Made by a program: the position numbers and the translations under genes
Shown: in pieces, positions 13,601-25,420 of the stretch
How the letters are laid out: the number at the start of each line of letters is the position of its first letter
Position numbering within the stretch: the stretch's first letter is position 1
Notes under the pieces: model-generated
Seen by the model: the letters and a program-made list of their open reading frames with translations, nothing else
Database searches by the model: none
Told to the model about the DNA's origin: nothing
Origin: Echinococcus granulosus
Lineage: Eukaryota; Platyhelminthes; Cestoda; Cyclophyllidea; Taeniidae
Direction: 5' to 3'
NCBI RefSeq assembly: GCF_000524195.1
Contig: NW_020170415.1
Coordinates: forward strand, 672,116-736,115
Length of the DNA: 64,000 nucleotides

Positions 13601-16600
13601 TTATGAGTGGTGGTGATGGACTTAGGGCATTAAAGTACACAGGAGGACGGGTGTCACTTTNNNNNNNNNNNNNNNNNNNNNNNNNNNNNNNNNNNNNNNN
13701 NNNNNNNNNNNNNNNNNNNNNNNNNNNNNNNNNNNNNNNNNNNNNNNNNNNNNNNNNNNNCGGATAAAATTTGTGAACTCTAATGTGTAATGTGCTGTAG
13801 AGATTAGCTATTCGACAGGCATGGTCAGATGGAAAGACGAGCAACCGTCAGTAATTCATGATTTTTTTACGAAATGGCGCATATGCAACCAAAAAGAAGG
13901 AAGTTTATATGTGAAAAATCCCTTACACTCCTGGCACTCTGGCAGGAATAGCCAGAAGCTTGGCAGACGCTTCCCTTCGACCACATGATTTTGACTTGAT
14001 TATGTCCCTTCCTCCACTCACCTATGCGCCCGTTTCTTTACAATATGGTGGCATCTTTTAGAGGGCTATCAAATTTTATCGAGACAAGCTTTTGTCTCTC
14101 AACATAAATCAAAGTGAAATGACAACGACCACAGAAGACAAATGAAATTCCATTCGTCTTATGCCCTGCTCACAAAATTTACCTCTTTAATAGCCAAACG
14201 TCAGTGAATTCAGATTCTCATCTTTCGACATATTCACTGACTTCGAGTAAGTTATTCATTCCTTAACCCAGAGGGCAAAATTTCCTCTTCATTAACGTTG
14301 GAATAAATTTAAGGCCTCGAAAATTTCCCTGTAAACACTACTTTTTATGACTTGGTAATCTCAGTCAAATAGAGGAAGGGTGGGACAATACCGGGACCCA
14401 GTTTGGATAGACTGCACAAAAGTTTTCAATTTATGAAAAAGTGCTAGCTTCTTTGCGCGACTCGTTTTATGCTAGAACTTTGCCTGACTTATTAGAGTGT
14501 TAGGTATTAATCATTTAAAAGGCCAAATCGGGTAGCATTAATGTTCCGCCACCGATTCATAAACAAGTTCTCGTTGTTGCTGGAGCAGCAGGTGGCTGCA
14601 TACATTTAAAGAGGGCATAATGCACAGTTTTGGCAGGGTGACAATTGTAGCTTACTTGAATTTAAAAATAGAAAATTTCCCTGAAATCCCGACATGTGTG
14701 TCGACTGCTCAAAGGGAGCACGAGTGGTGGAGTGGAAAACAAGAGCTAACGAGTTACTTTCCGAAAAGAAGGTCCTCTTCTTTTGCATTGTCAGTGTTCC
14801 GCAAAGAACTGGTGGTGGGTCTGAATCGGCAACTTCTCTATCCACTAATCGGGTCCGATCGTTGTGCAGCACTGCGACATAGTCAAAACATCTGCAAAAA
14901 GTAAGGGAGAAATGTCTAAAGTCTTTCGAAATCTCTATGCTATTCTTCTGGATAAATAAATTTGGAGAAGTTTGAAGTCAAAAACTTGCATTAATATTTC
15001 ATGCAAAGTTTTGAATTTTTTCTGAGTTAAAGCTGTTCGTCAACGAAATGTTGTTGACCAATTGCTGCTGAATTATTTACGACAGACTTGCCGAGTGTCA
15101 AACCACCCTCTTTATGATTTACGTTACTGCGGGCTGCTTATGCCAATTTCCACGTCACTGAGAACTGCATGTATATAATTAAAAGGGTTTTTAAGAAATT
15201 TTGTGATCTACCTTCAAAACACTATAGAGAAGTGAAACTTACATGTCTATTCGAGGTGGACTTAGGTCAAGAGTTAGGAAGGTGAGCTGTACAATTTGGA
15301 ATGGAAGTCCTTGAAATAGGTAGATAATGCAATCTGTTTGAGGAGGATAAGGGGAGGGGAAATTGGGAGATTTAAAGACACCATGAAGTCGCTTTACACT
15401 CGAGAATAGGTGGCACCGACAGTCTACAACAGACAGTCAAAAGTAATTCCGGTATTTCAAGAATGGCATTTTTATCCTTAAGCGGATGTAATTTGCTGAG
15501 CAAAATAGCCAGAACGATTGTCAAATTCAAGATTTTTAGATGTTCTAGTATTTCTAGCCAAAATGTTCGTCTGACAGTGAACAACGTTAAGCTGCCATTG
15601 GAAAATTTTAAGGCACTCCTAGGCAGTAGGGAAATGCTTTATTTAATATCAAAATGAAACAGCAAGATACACGAGAATTGGGGGCAATCTTCAGGTCCAA
15701 AATGAGTTTTCTTAGAAGTTCTTATAATTTTATTAACTGGTTATCCTGCAGATAAGCAAACTGTTCTCATGCCTTCCTCTACTCTCTTCCGCGCCTTTAT
15801 GAAAATGCTCTGCAGTGTCCTAAAAGGTCAACAGAATATAGCAATCGGAAGCATTTAAACAAGGATAAAATCAAGAGACCGTAATTCCGAATTAGACGTC
15901 AAACATTGGCCATCCCCAATATATGCCGCCATCCTAATCTTGTACAAAAAATATTCCTTTGTGCATGTAAAACCAAGCATCATTACTGCCACTTGATTAA
16001 ATTGCTAGAGCAAGCACTTCCTATCTAAATTCTGGCATTTGTCCACAAGTTTGTCACATTTTAAAATCAAAATTATTCCTGAACTGAAACAACAGCTGAA
16101 CACATTTTACTATAATCTAGTGTCGGTAATGGAAACTTTCGTGATCCGTTAGATTACTTCGATTTGAAAATACGATAAGTGCATTTGTGATTGCAATCAC
16201 GCATGTAGTTCCATTTTAGAATTTGGATTTCTCACACAAACAAACAAGTTAGTAAAGAAATTTTAACAGTTACTAGAAGGCTTTTTTATGACGCATCATT
16301 CTAGAAAAGGCTTATATGGGACTTTGTCTCGTGGTGGACTCGCTGCCGGAAACAAATTCACGACTGCTTTTTCCCATGGCAAATTGGCATTTTCCCAGAG
16401 GCGCTGTTAACAGTTGATCAGTGCATAAAATCATAGCTATGGGCTTGAACTGAATTTCTTTTGTCAGAAACAGGTTTTATGAAAATATCATGTCAAACGA
16501 ATGATATCAGTTCAATTTAATAAATATGCATATGTTTCATTTTTATTTTTACTAAGTGGAATTGACAATAGGAGTACGAATATCGACTTACTTGGATTCT

Positions 16601-16718
16601 GGATGACTACTAGGGGGTCCATGCTTGGGGGTGATCGAAGACCTAAAGATGACTGACTGCAGGCAATCAGCAAAGTGAAGGTAATCAGTTTGTCTTCTGT
16701 CCCTAGGCGACGCATCAT
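7668..16718 (-). CDS. Secreted or membrane protein with signal peptide and three CUB domains (3' end incomplete)
   Basis: Exons in transcript order: 16718-16592, 15423-15243, 14891-14656, 12953-12704, 11154-10796, 9740-9705, 9642-9387, 8083-7668. Every junction has GT/AG and keeps phase, giving about 620 codons. The start ATG at 16718 is followed by a hydrophobic signal-peptide-like stretch (LITFTLLIACSQS, residues about 11-23). CUB1 (about 44-181) is encoded by exons 2-3, CUB2 (about 196-325) by exons 4-5 and CUB3 (about 421-545) by exons 7-8. Each domain is split by an intron at the same place, and each shows the G-x-SP-x-(F/Y)P-x-x-YP motif followed by a Cys-rich second half; CUB3 contains YFYDGPSI and VCGS. 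CUB arrays bind extracellular ligands or receptors; SOL-1/neto-like receptor auxiliary proteins are possible relatives, but I cannot choose a family. A last donor GTAAGC at 7667 implies further exons, perhaps with a membrane segment, that I did not find. The 36-nt exon 6 and the exact end of exon 8 are the least certain parts. Confidence 0.85.
13661..13760. other. Assembly gap of 100 N
   Basis: Exactly 100 N, the usual placeholder for a scaffold gap of unknown length. It lies in the third intron of the CUB gene, 128 bp before a segment that recurs exactly at the window end, so the local join should be treated with caution. Confidence 0.99.
13889..14427 (+). repeat. 539-bp exact direct duplication, copy 1 (intron of CUB gene)
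   Basis: Begins at CCAAAAAGAAGGAAG. I found no difference from 63462-64000 on comparing the two stretches line by line. The second copy runs off the window, so the true length may be greater. The segment has no long open frame and no terminal repeats that I can see. It could be a recent mobile-element copy, a segmental duplication or an assembly duplication beside the nearby gap. Confidence 0.95.
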
Positions 16719-16830
16719 CTCAAGGAGGAGCAATTAGGGGTCGCCATTTACTTCATCAAATAGTCAGGGCTTTGTCACTTCCTGCAGTGGACATGCCCCC
16801 GTGCATTTGAGATGCACTTGTACCTCCTCC

Positions 16831-16893
16831 CTCCCATTGGCTGTTGTGCCTCCGACCAATCAGAGGGTTTATCAAGAGCAAGGTTTAAATAGC
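16831..16893 (+). promoter_or_regulatory. Possible promoter elements: CCAAT boxes and TATA-like motif
   Basis: An inverted CCAAT (CCATTGG, about 16834-16840), a direct CCAAT (ACCAATCAGA, 16855-16864) and a TATA-like TTTAAATA (about 16884-16891) lie 115-175 bp upstream of the CUB gene start. Their order (CCAAT, then TATA) suits a plus-strand transcript better than the CUB gene, so a bidirectional promoter is possible. Motif evidence only. A 6-bp hairpin, GTGCAT-TTGAG-ATGCAC, sits next to them at 16801-16817. Confidence 0.3.
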
Positions 16894-17014
16894 TTAGAAA
16901 GTATATTCGCAACTGTTTGATATTTTGCGCTTTCAAGTGCGCTCTACCATTAATGCATTAGGCAATAAATTATCTGTTTTACTTCTTTTCCTTTACCTCT
17001 TAAGGAAGTGAGGA

Positions 17015-17317
17015 ATGCACCAAAGTAAATTGATTGCTCAAATCAAAATACCATCTGTGGATTGGAGTTCAGGGTTTCGCTGTTTGGTTGGTCTTGGGAC
17101 AAGGCTTAAGGTTACTAATCAAACAGTATTTACATCTTCCTTTGACTTTGTCAAATCTCGGATGCACAAAATTCTTCGCAAAGTCAAAGGTTCTCTTTCT
17201 AAATTGATTAAAGAATTTCAGAGAATTCTATTGCAACTACTTTGGAAATGTTGTACTTGGCTCTGTTTCTGGCAAATCGAATTAATTACTTATTTAGTAT
17301 TTTTAGTAAATCATTAA
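17015..17317 (+). CDS. Hypothetical 100-residue open frame downstream of CCAAT/TATA-like motifs
   Basis: An ATG-started frame of 100 codons that follows a plus-strand CCAAT/TATA-like arrangement by about 120 bp. The product would be basic in the middle and aromatic/hydrophobic at the C-terminus (WKCCTWLCFW followed by a Leu/Val-rich end). I recognise no family. The length is within what chance allows in AT-rich DNA, so this is a weak candidate kept because of the motifs upstream. Confidence 0.15.
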   Translation: MHQSKLIAQIKIPSVDWSSGFRCLVGLGTRLKVTNQTVFTSSFDFVKSRMHKILRKVKGSLSKLIKEFQRILLQLLWKCCTWLCFWQIELITYLVFLVNH

Positions 17318-17559
17318 ATAGGGTTACAGTTGAGTACTCAAAATTCTTCTGTAGTATCAAGCGAGTGAAGGAATCCTTTTGCAACGTTAACAATCTCATT
17401 AATTTTAAAGCGATTATTGCAAAAGTTTGTTTTAAATTTTAGAATGCTAATAATGTATCATATGCATTAATAACCCTAATTCATCCTTTCACAATCGAGT
17501 CACATATAAGTGACGTCGCGACTTTCTTTTTCTTGAGCCCAGCGCCACAACTGCACGGC

Positions 17560-17712
17560 ATGTCTGAAGCGATCCGAGACTTCCCCAGAGACAAAAAGAG
17601 GGATAATGCTGAGGCTTTCAGGAGGGCTGGGGTCTACTGACATGGTCCAGGGTCCATACCGCCCAGCGAAAATACAGAAGCGCCCAAAATGGAGAGTTAA
17701 GTATATTATCAA
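17560..17712 (-). repeat. Dispersed short repeat, family copy 3
   Basis: Minus-strand copy starting CTTAACTCTCCATTTTGGG, with CGCTGGGCGGTATGG, GGACCATGTCAGTAG, CATTATCCCTCTTT and GGGGAAGTCTCGG in family order. One of the better preserved short-form copies. It lies just downstream of the unidentified gene ending at 17899. Confidence 0.8.
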
Positions 17713-17898
17713 AGTGCTACGCATAGTTTTATCAACTTGTGTTATCTTTTTGCAAAAAAACCTGTTATATCAATTTGGATGAATTTAAGACAATAAAAGG
17801 GGTGTTTTCTGGATGGGGGTATTTATTGTTCTCCTCAACTAGCAAATTTATTCTAAAGAAGAATTCATGATTTTAATTTGTAACAGAACGGTGTATGT

Positions 17899-18487
17899 CT
17901 AGAATGAGTATTTAACTAGGCGAGCTCCTCGGTCTCCATAATGTGCACTTCCGTTTGAGCTGTCTAGTCTTCCGGTTGCGCCTAGGGCCTCTCGATCCTT
18001 CTGCATGGTGATAACTAGCCTCCCATCATGGCATGGCTTACTACGGCTTCATGGACGGCATTAGACAAGAAATTTTCTGTTCTCACTATTCATGAGTTTA
18101 AGCCCCCAAAATTTGACTGCTTTCTGGCTCGGCTATTTATCTAAATTTTATGGAGAGCATTCCCTAAATGTAGAACATGCTAATCAAAAGTAACGAAATG
18201 ACGAATAGGACGGCAGTTAAAGGAGGAACAATTGCAGACGTGATATCAATCATTCACTTACGAAATAAAAACTCAACACCCCTTTGATCCTAACGAAATT
18301 TAAGCTCACACTAGAGTGGGCAGAACTCGGAACCTTCGTTCCCCAGTGGCGCGCCTTTACTCACCTTGGTAATCTTCGGAAACGGGATACTTTTCATCTC
18401 CACTTCACATTGTCTGATTTGAGAAGCACATGAGTTGCTCCAGACCTCATGATCGGTCTCAGCCTTTACCCAACTGCTCTTCAGAAA
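17899..18487 (-). CDS. C-terminal exons of an unidentified protein, possibly membrane-anchored
   Basis: The strongest exon is 18487-18365: acceptor CTTGGCAG, donor AAG/GTGAGT, exactly 41 codons, with cysteines in WSNSCASQIRQCEVEM and ending FPKITK. Downstream, TTTCGTTAG/GATCAAAGG opens a short exon (DQRGVEFLF, about 18291-18264) that ends in phase 1 at GTAAGT. An exon at 18014-17899 enters in phase 1 and gives a hydrophilic 37-residue tail ending LVKYSF plus TAG. A possible upstream exon is 19007-18939 (ends VELTFHADLR, donor GTAAGT), but its acceptor is weak. The Cys spacing loosely recalls Kazal or integrin-alpha C-terminal segments, which is not enough to name it. A strongly hydrophobic 23-residue stretch lies in the intron after the short exon, behind an in-frame TGA. 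The gene's 5' part was not found. Confidence 0.45.
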
Positions 18488-19007
18488 CTGCCAAGAGAAT
18501 ATTTTCATTACAATAATGCTCAATCTGTATCAGGATTTTTCCATTCTTCCTTCTTCTACTTACAAGATTTGCTTCTTGTCAAGAAATTAGCAGAGAAAGA
18601 GAATAGTGAGCACTCAATTAGCAGTTGAAAGAATTATATTTTGATTCTCTTTTCTAATGCTTCTTCTTTTAACCCGGATTTTTCATTGTCTCTACCTGCA
18701 GCATTAGTCCAATGCTTTATTTATTTCCGTTCTACATTTTTTCATCGAATTTAAAACATTTTGAATGTTCTGATGGGTAAATTTCAAGGGATATTATTGA
18801 GCAGTCACTGAATTCTACCACCTTGTCCTCCACTCCAAGGAAAAAGTTGTTGTGGCCTTGATGGGCATCAAAAAGTGGATGGAAGAAAAGGGACGCTGAG
18901 GTGATAATTTTAACTTCTACTCAAAAATAAACACTTACCCGCAAGTCTGCGTGGAAGGTGAGTTCCACGGAGAGATAATAAAACAACTTTTTGATATTCT
19001 TGTTATT

Positions 19008-22000
19008 CTGTCTACTCTTATTTGCGTTGAAGTGATAATTAGAGGTTTGTCTACATAAAGACAGCCTACAACGGATGTGTCTCAATCTAAATAACTTCAA
19101 TATTCCTAAAATTTTAATGGGGAAAATAATTGTTATTTGTGTTTAGATCCCAAACAGAAGGGATAGAAAGGGACTTTATTTTTTGTGGCTAGGGAAAGAT
19201 AGCATTAAAAGGGAGATGGTATCAGACGGCACCATCGATCTGTGCACTTAACTTCCCCTTCTTCCTCCGCAGTTACGACGTTTCTGGTATCGATGACTCC
19301 ATCGTATCGATATTGTGTTGCTTTGTCCGCGGTCTATCAAAGGATCCAGCAGGAAAAACTTCATAGTAAAAGGGCTGTTTTCAACAGTCCCTGAAACACC
19401 TCAACTTATCTGGTTGAGCTGTCGGCTATTTAAAACACAGGAAACTTGCGTAAAAGATTTAAAGAGTGATGCCCGCCACTCCTGATTCCTTAACAGCCAA
19501 GTTTATTCCATGCAGCGGTTACAAGCCGTTACTTCGACGTGCAAACGCAGTTTCTTCAGTGATTTCTGAAGATAGGGTGGTTGTTAAAATGAACAGGAAA
19601 GAAGGCCACCAAATGTATTCGCAAAACTACAAACAAAATCGACGTTCTTCACTTACACATACGTTTATCAGTACTCGGCCCACCAAAAATTCGAGGCTTG
19701 TTGGAAACGTACTGCTACTGTATTAGGTAGGAGTTTGTTCGTGTGGGTGTGTATTAACGCCAAGACTTCCTGCCCTCCGCTGGAGTGATTTTACCGAAGT
19801 ACGAAGCAGCACTTCAGTAAATGAAATTCAAGTCGCCTTTTGTCCAATTCACTTAATTACTTATGCGCTGTTAGTCGTATGACTGGGATCTAAGAAAACG
19901 TCTTCAATACTGGGGAATCGCCGCTTTTTGCTCGTACCTTTTAAAATTGGACACTCAACATAGATCTAGTTTTGGTGTGTGTGTGTGAATCCAAAGCTAG
20001 AAAGCTCCCCTTTCAAAAACATATAATTTGAGTCTTTACTTAAATTGCCGACGAAGTAGGGCATCAGGAATTTTACTTTTCTAAAATGGACTTTATAAGT
20101 TTTATTTTACAGAATGCTTACAGTTGAAGATGTAATAACGAGGAATGTGTACCTTAAACACGCCTTAATTGCCATTGTCAGTTAATTTACCACGTGTAGG
20201 AGTTTTTGCCCTTTCGGTAGGTGACATGTCTGCAGTTATGGGTTTAATTATTTGACGTCGCAGCCCTCTCCGTCTCGAGATAAATGATTAAACGATTAAT
20301 TGTCGTTGGCGGCAATCTTTTCGCTTACCTGTAGAGTGGTCTCAGAGCGCTACATTATTTAGCTACCTAGCCTTAAAGCATAGGTTATGGGCACCGAAGT
20401 ACAAAGTTTGCGTGTTCACTTGACTACAGGTCTCAAAGGTTAGTGCAAAACGTTGTACAAAAGTGGTGACAAGTGCTGGTGCAGAACACTGTAGGATATT
20501 GAAAGCAGGCCAATCTTGGAAGTCCTAATCTGGATGGAAGGCAGCAGTGATAGTGCCTGCACGTATTGAGAAGCGGGCAGAGCGAAAGTCTTGAAGTACG
20601 TATCTTACGTCATTCATTACAAGACGCAATATTCAGCGGACATCTGCTCGTATGAAAGACTTCTCTTGCAGTACGGCACAGGTATGGGACTCCCAGCCGT
20701 GAAAGAGAGAGCTCATTGTTACCGTAGTAGTCGAAATCTATGGCAGCCATTCCTGTGAGCATTCAACATCTCAGCGCTCGATAAATGCTTAAGCTGCAGC
20801 AGAATCTCACAATAGATGGGTCCTTTATTAGAAAAGTAGAATACAATCATCCGCAAATCTCGGAAATTTTAAAATTTAGCTTGCGGAAGAGCTTCTAGCT
20901 GCACTGTGCCAAAAAAATATCTTAACTGGGAAAGCCAGATTCTTTTGGATCGTCTATAGCAAATAGATCGCTTTATTTTGGGACTTCAACGAAAATTCTG
21001 CAGTGAAAGCGCTAAAGTCCATCACCATTAATGGCTAAGTGAAGCAGACTCGTCTGAAATTATTCATCCATAGGGATAAATATCCCAAAGTCAAGGCCAT
21101 ATGCTGGCAAAAGTGTCCAGATTTAGCAGAAGGACATGTCGAAATCTAATTGCAGTCCTTCCTAATCCTCCCAAATTAGCTTATGGTTTTGTAATTTCGA
21201 AAGTCCCGGTTTGACATGAGTGGTGTTATGAAAATTTTCATTATCTCTGTAAGTGCGCAATCCGACCAGTAAATTTTATTAAAAAGTGATCATTCTTTGA
21301 CCACCAAATCTCCAGTCATCGCATAAATCGTTTAACTGGGCATGCTAAAAGTAAATCTCATAAAATCCCTCACTTGTGTGGTTATTGCCTCGAAATGGCT
21401 TCTGTACTGACGTCAATCATGACTTTCCTCATGATTGACATCTATGAGCTCCCAATGCTGTGGGCCCGGTCATACTAATTAAGGTGTTTCGAGTTAAGGG
21501 AGAGATAAAGACAATTGCTAGAATACATGTGAATATAAAGGTCTTATCCTCTTCTAAATCATGCAGGTCAGAAGGCCCATGTTAAAGTGCATAAGGCGCT
21601 GCCAAAGCGGCTACCTCAACCGGAAGGATTTGCATCCACCCTCCTAGTAGGTTATCCCAAAGAAGTGAGCTGTTTTGCCAGGTCTCTTGCCTATTTGATG
21701 GAATTCTCATTGACAGCGTTCGGAAATTCATGAATCAGTTGGAATTCTCTTAATGTATCATCGCCACGAGCATTTGTTTCGGTACATCTGGCTAAAGGCA
21801 CGAGCTTTGTTGTCAACTTTGATATAAGGCTAATGATAAATCTGCTTCCCCTCTAACATTCATTCTGAGGGGGGGCAATTTGCGCTTCCATTGGAAAGCC
21901 GCCAGCCGCTGCCTTCAATCATTAGCCCAAACGTCTTTCTTGGTTAGAGTCAAGATAATTATTTTAGTGCAGAAAAATTTTGGGAAATTTTTCAGTAATA

Positions 22001-22799
22001 GTTACTTTAAATCAAGATGTACGGACGATCGCATGGTCAATTTTGCTGCGACTTAAATGTTTTTCTTTGGGGGTAGGGGTGACAGGATACTTGCGCTGCC
22101 ATGTCTACTACTTAAATTCAAAGAGTAAATAACACTAATGACCGTTTTCTTGTTTACATATTACTATGAAGGCGAAATCCTCCGTTAATAGACACTTCTT
22201 ATTCAATCCAGCCTACCAAGTCATCATTTCATCTTTATGTTTATAGGTTTCGCTCCTCAGGAATTCGTTTTATCACCTTTCGCCAATTTGGCATCGCCCG
22301 CTTCACTACTTACTAATGATAAAGTGTAGAGTGGCTCTTCTCAATAGAAATCCAAATGCAAAAAATGCTACAAACGTAATCTTACATAGCTTTACTGAAA
22401 TGGAACACTGGCCCAAACCTACCCCTTGTATGGTAGGTCAAAACACTAAACCAAAATTTGACAATTTTATTTTGGCGCAAGAATTAGAGAAGTCGAATGA
22501 AAAAAAAACAATTTAATCACCACAATGTCGCAAAGAAAGCATTTGTGATATCATATGATATATGACAAGATCCACCATTGTAACTGAGGGGATTAATTTG
22601 AAAGGGCGTTTGTCATTCACGTGGACTTCCGCCTCCACCTTAATTTAAAGCCACAACGAAATTAAATGGGAAGTGTCTGTGAAAATGCTTCTTTTCATCC
22701 GAACAAAAGCTGTCTTTAGGCCGTAGGTAAACTATGCAGTGTCACTTTTTTAAAAAGCTGAGAATTTCCTAATGACCATCATTTGAAAAATTTTGATTT
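19008..22799. other. Gene-free stretch
   Basis: No exon that I can support. It contains a short (TG)n run near 19975-19987 and a moderately GC-richer block at 20.4-21.2 kb that could be an eroded mobile element but shows no readable reverse transcriptase, integrase or transposase. Open frames here are short and lack splice support. Confidence 0.4.
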
Positions 22800-23160
22800 T
22801 CTGTTTTAACTGTTTTGGTTCCGCGAGCACTGAGTACTCCGCTTTCGTATTTTAGCTAGGCGGAATGGCATCAGGGCCATGGCATTAGCCCTTTAAGCCT
22901 ACTACACGTCTGTGAAACAATTTCTGTCTCAGTGTTATGTCCTTTTCCTACTTCAGGGAAGATTCGAGCAAACGCATGGGTGTCAGCGGAAAGCAAACCT
23001 GATCCTAAAGGACAAGTGTCCTTTCACCCATTGCTGAATGCTAAACCTTAACGTAACAGAAGAAGAACTTATGCTGCGGATGGGGGAATTTGTGGCGATC
23101 CCCATTGAGAAGATTGAAAAATAACGCCTACCTTCGGCAACCATCTTGGTCCCGTGTTTT
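22800..23160 (+). repeat. Dispersed repeat, family copy 4 (long form)
   Basis: Plus-strand copy with the family core (GCGAGCACTGAGTACTCCG, GGCGGAATGGCATC). After it comes an extra block of roughly 170 bp containing CCTAAAGGACAA, GCGGATGGGGGAATTTGTG, GATTGAAAAATAACGCCTA and CTTCGG. The same extra block in the same order occurs only in the copy at 30.7 kb, which defines a long form of the family. Confidence 0.8.
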
Positions 23161-23669
23161 GCATGACTGCTATTAAAAGTTAAAGCAGCATTAGCTGTGG
23201 TCGTGATACATCCGGAAAATTGGTTCCGGAGCTGTTCACAGTACCTGTATGAAGATGTTGCTGAAGTTACACATGATGTCTCCTTCAGCTCTTTACCAGC
23301 TAGATAGAACTCAGATAGATATGGCTGGGCAGAACTGAATTAAAAAAGCTGTAGGGAGAAATGGACGCAAATCCTTGTCCTCATGAAGTTATTTTATATT
23401 TTATTCCTAATTAAATTACTTACCTTTTGGACAAGTGTTCTTACATCTATCGGTGGATATAGGAGGTGGACTTCACATTTCCCTTCCAAAACAGGCCGTA
23501 ACCCCAGGCGCAGTAGAATTGCCAAGAGGGTTCAGTGACACTGGTACGATTGTATCATGGATGTATTTCTTACATCTCTGACAACATTGTGGTGACCGAC
23601 GGGGAGAGCAACAAAGGGAAGCGCCGGGGTAGACGCTCAAAATAACATAGAGGGATGTGTAATACTTTT

Positions 23670-23850
23670 GTAATTCTAGGGTAATTAAGGCTCTGCTTTT
23701 GTGCTTCCGCTGGCTAGCATCACCTCCGAGCCATGTCACTAGCCCCCCAGGCCTTCTGTACGTCGGTTATGCATATTATGCCCTAGTATTGTCTCCTTTC
23801 GTCTTCGAGGATGTCTCAAGCTTTACATATATTACCACGCAGAGCTCAAT
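23670..23850 (+). repeat. Dispersed short repeat, family copy 5
   Basis: Plus-strand copy with ATTAAGGCTCTGC, GTGCTTCCGCTGGC, CCTCCGAGCCATGTCACTAG, GTACGTCGGTTATGCATATT, GCCCTAGTATTGTC and TTTCGTCTTCGAGGATGTCT in family order. It contributes part of a chance minus-strand open frame at 23473-23739 that I do not regard as a gene. Confidence 0.8.
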
Positions 23851-25284
23851 TATTTAGCGTTCTAATCTATTAAAATTGAGGAATTAATATTAAAAAGTAG
23901 ACAATTTTGGTTTTGAAGACATAAATAATCGAAACGCTTGTTTGAAAATTATTTTCGAAGACTCTTGGTTTAAGGAAATTTCACGAATCTCAAGCCGGAG
24001 GGATTTGGACCGTCGACGAATCCAAATTGGGCAAATAATTCACCAACATCGAGAGCGTTGTATGCCCAAAACCCGACCATTTATGGAGGAAGGCTTTGAG
24101 TGCAATGAAATGGGATGACATCCTTTAACCTAGGAAAGAAGAAGCAGAAAAACAACTAGTTTAAAACATGCATTAAATCATCCAGCTCTCTTTTTGGCTT
24201 CGCAGTGTGACAATGTGGGAGGACTACTGAACCACTTTTAAATTCATTTCCTTTTAAACGCTACTGTTTAAAAAATTAGATTTTCTGTCCATTTTAATCT
24301 TTGTCGAGTCTTTTCTTCCCTTGATTAACATGGCAACTGGTTGGTGTTTTAAAGGTTACGACCGCTATTAGCACAAACTAATGTAGCACGGTAGAATAGT
24401 TAATCTGTGAAACGATTAGTTTCGTCAAATCTGCTTACAAAAAGGGGAGAAAGAACATTCATGTCATGACAATTTTTTAGCAGGGATTCGAGTCACAATA
24501 TTATTTATCTGATGGGCTGAGTTAGGGAGGAGAGTCGACCTATCACTGTGATATCGCAAGGGCGGTGCGCAGGAGAAATCCTTTCTCGTGACAGGCAAGG
24601 TGGTTATCTTGATAACTATAGGAAAAAACCAATTACAGTAGTCAGAAGGAAAAGAAAAACGGGAATATATACATGGTATGCATAATTTATTTAGTATCCT
24701 GTCCCTTGGATTAAAATTATCAAAGGTTCAAATCTCCTCGTCTCCTGAATGACGTAGGTGAAGTCAAAATGAAACGCAATGATGAGAACCTTGAAATTCT
24801 TTTCCCCACCAATGCCAAAATTCAACTACAGGAGCAGTTTTATGGGTAGGCACAATTAATGTGAAGTCTAATCACATTTATAAGAAATTTGATTTGATCA
24901 TAAGCACAGGAGTTTCCCGCGTAAAAAATCCACTTGAAATGATTAGTTAAAACGCTAAAATTAATCTAAAATGCGTAATTTTGGATTTAACAGAGAAGTT
25001 AATGAAAACAACGTGAAATTGAAGTACCTCTGCTTTTACCATCAACTATCTTGTTATCCTCTCAAGCATATTTTGGAGTTGACGAGCTGCAAAGTGTGTG
25101 GAGTAAATGATGCTGAAAGTGATTTAACACCTTTTGGATAGACAGGACTAAATTTTATGAGGAAACTTAATTTAGGTATCCAGATTTATGTATTCTTTTC
25201 CTATTTAAATTATACATATTACTGACGTGTTATTTCAGCTCTTTAGACTTACATGAAGACAAAAGCTGTCAAATACTAGGATAG

Positions 25285-25420
25285 AAAATGTATTGCAGAA
25301 GTAGAGGAGAGCCGAGGGGCTGCTGGCGTAGACTCGAGGCCATTTCGTTAGCGGAAATAAAATTGCGGAGACCCAAGTGCCGGAGAATCAAAACGAAAAG
25401 ATAAACAAGTAATTGAAGCA
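25285..25420 (-). repeat. Dispersed short repeat, family copy 6
   Basis: Minus-strand copy beginning CTTGTTTATCTTTTCGTTTTG, followed by GGCACTTGGGTCTCCG, ATTTTATTTCCGCTAACG and ATGGCCTCGAGTCTACGCCAG. It is diverged but collinear with the other copies. Confidence 0.65.

Noticed and set aside
23473..23739. Minus-strand frame with a Cys-rich end, considered as a RECK-like exon
   Set aside because: Its first third is a copy of the dispersed repeat, and the Cys spacing does not extend to any consistent spliced model.
24720..24740. GGTTCAAATC, similar to a tRNA B box; related motifs near 27.05 and 32.93 kb
   Set aside because: The flanking bases do not form a T-arm stem, and no A box or cloverleaf can be drawn. 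Three short matches are not enough for a tRNA or tRNA-derived SINE.
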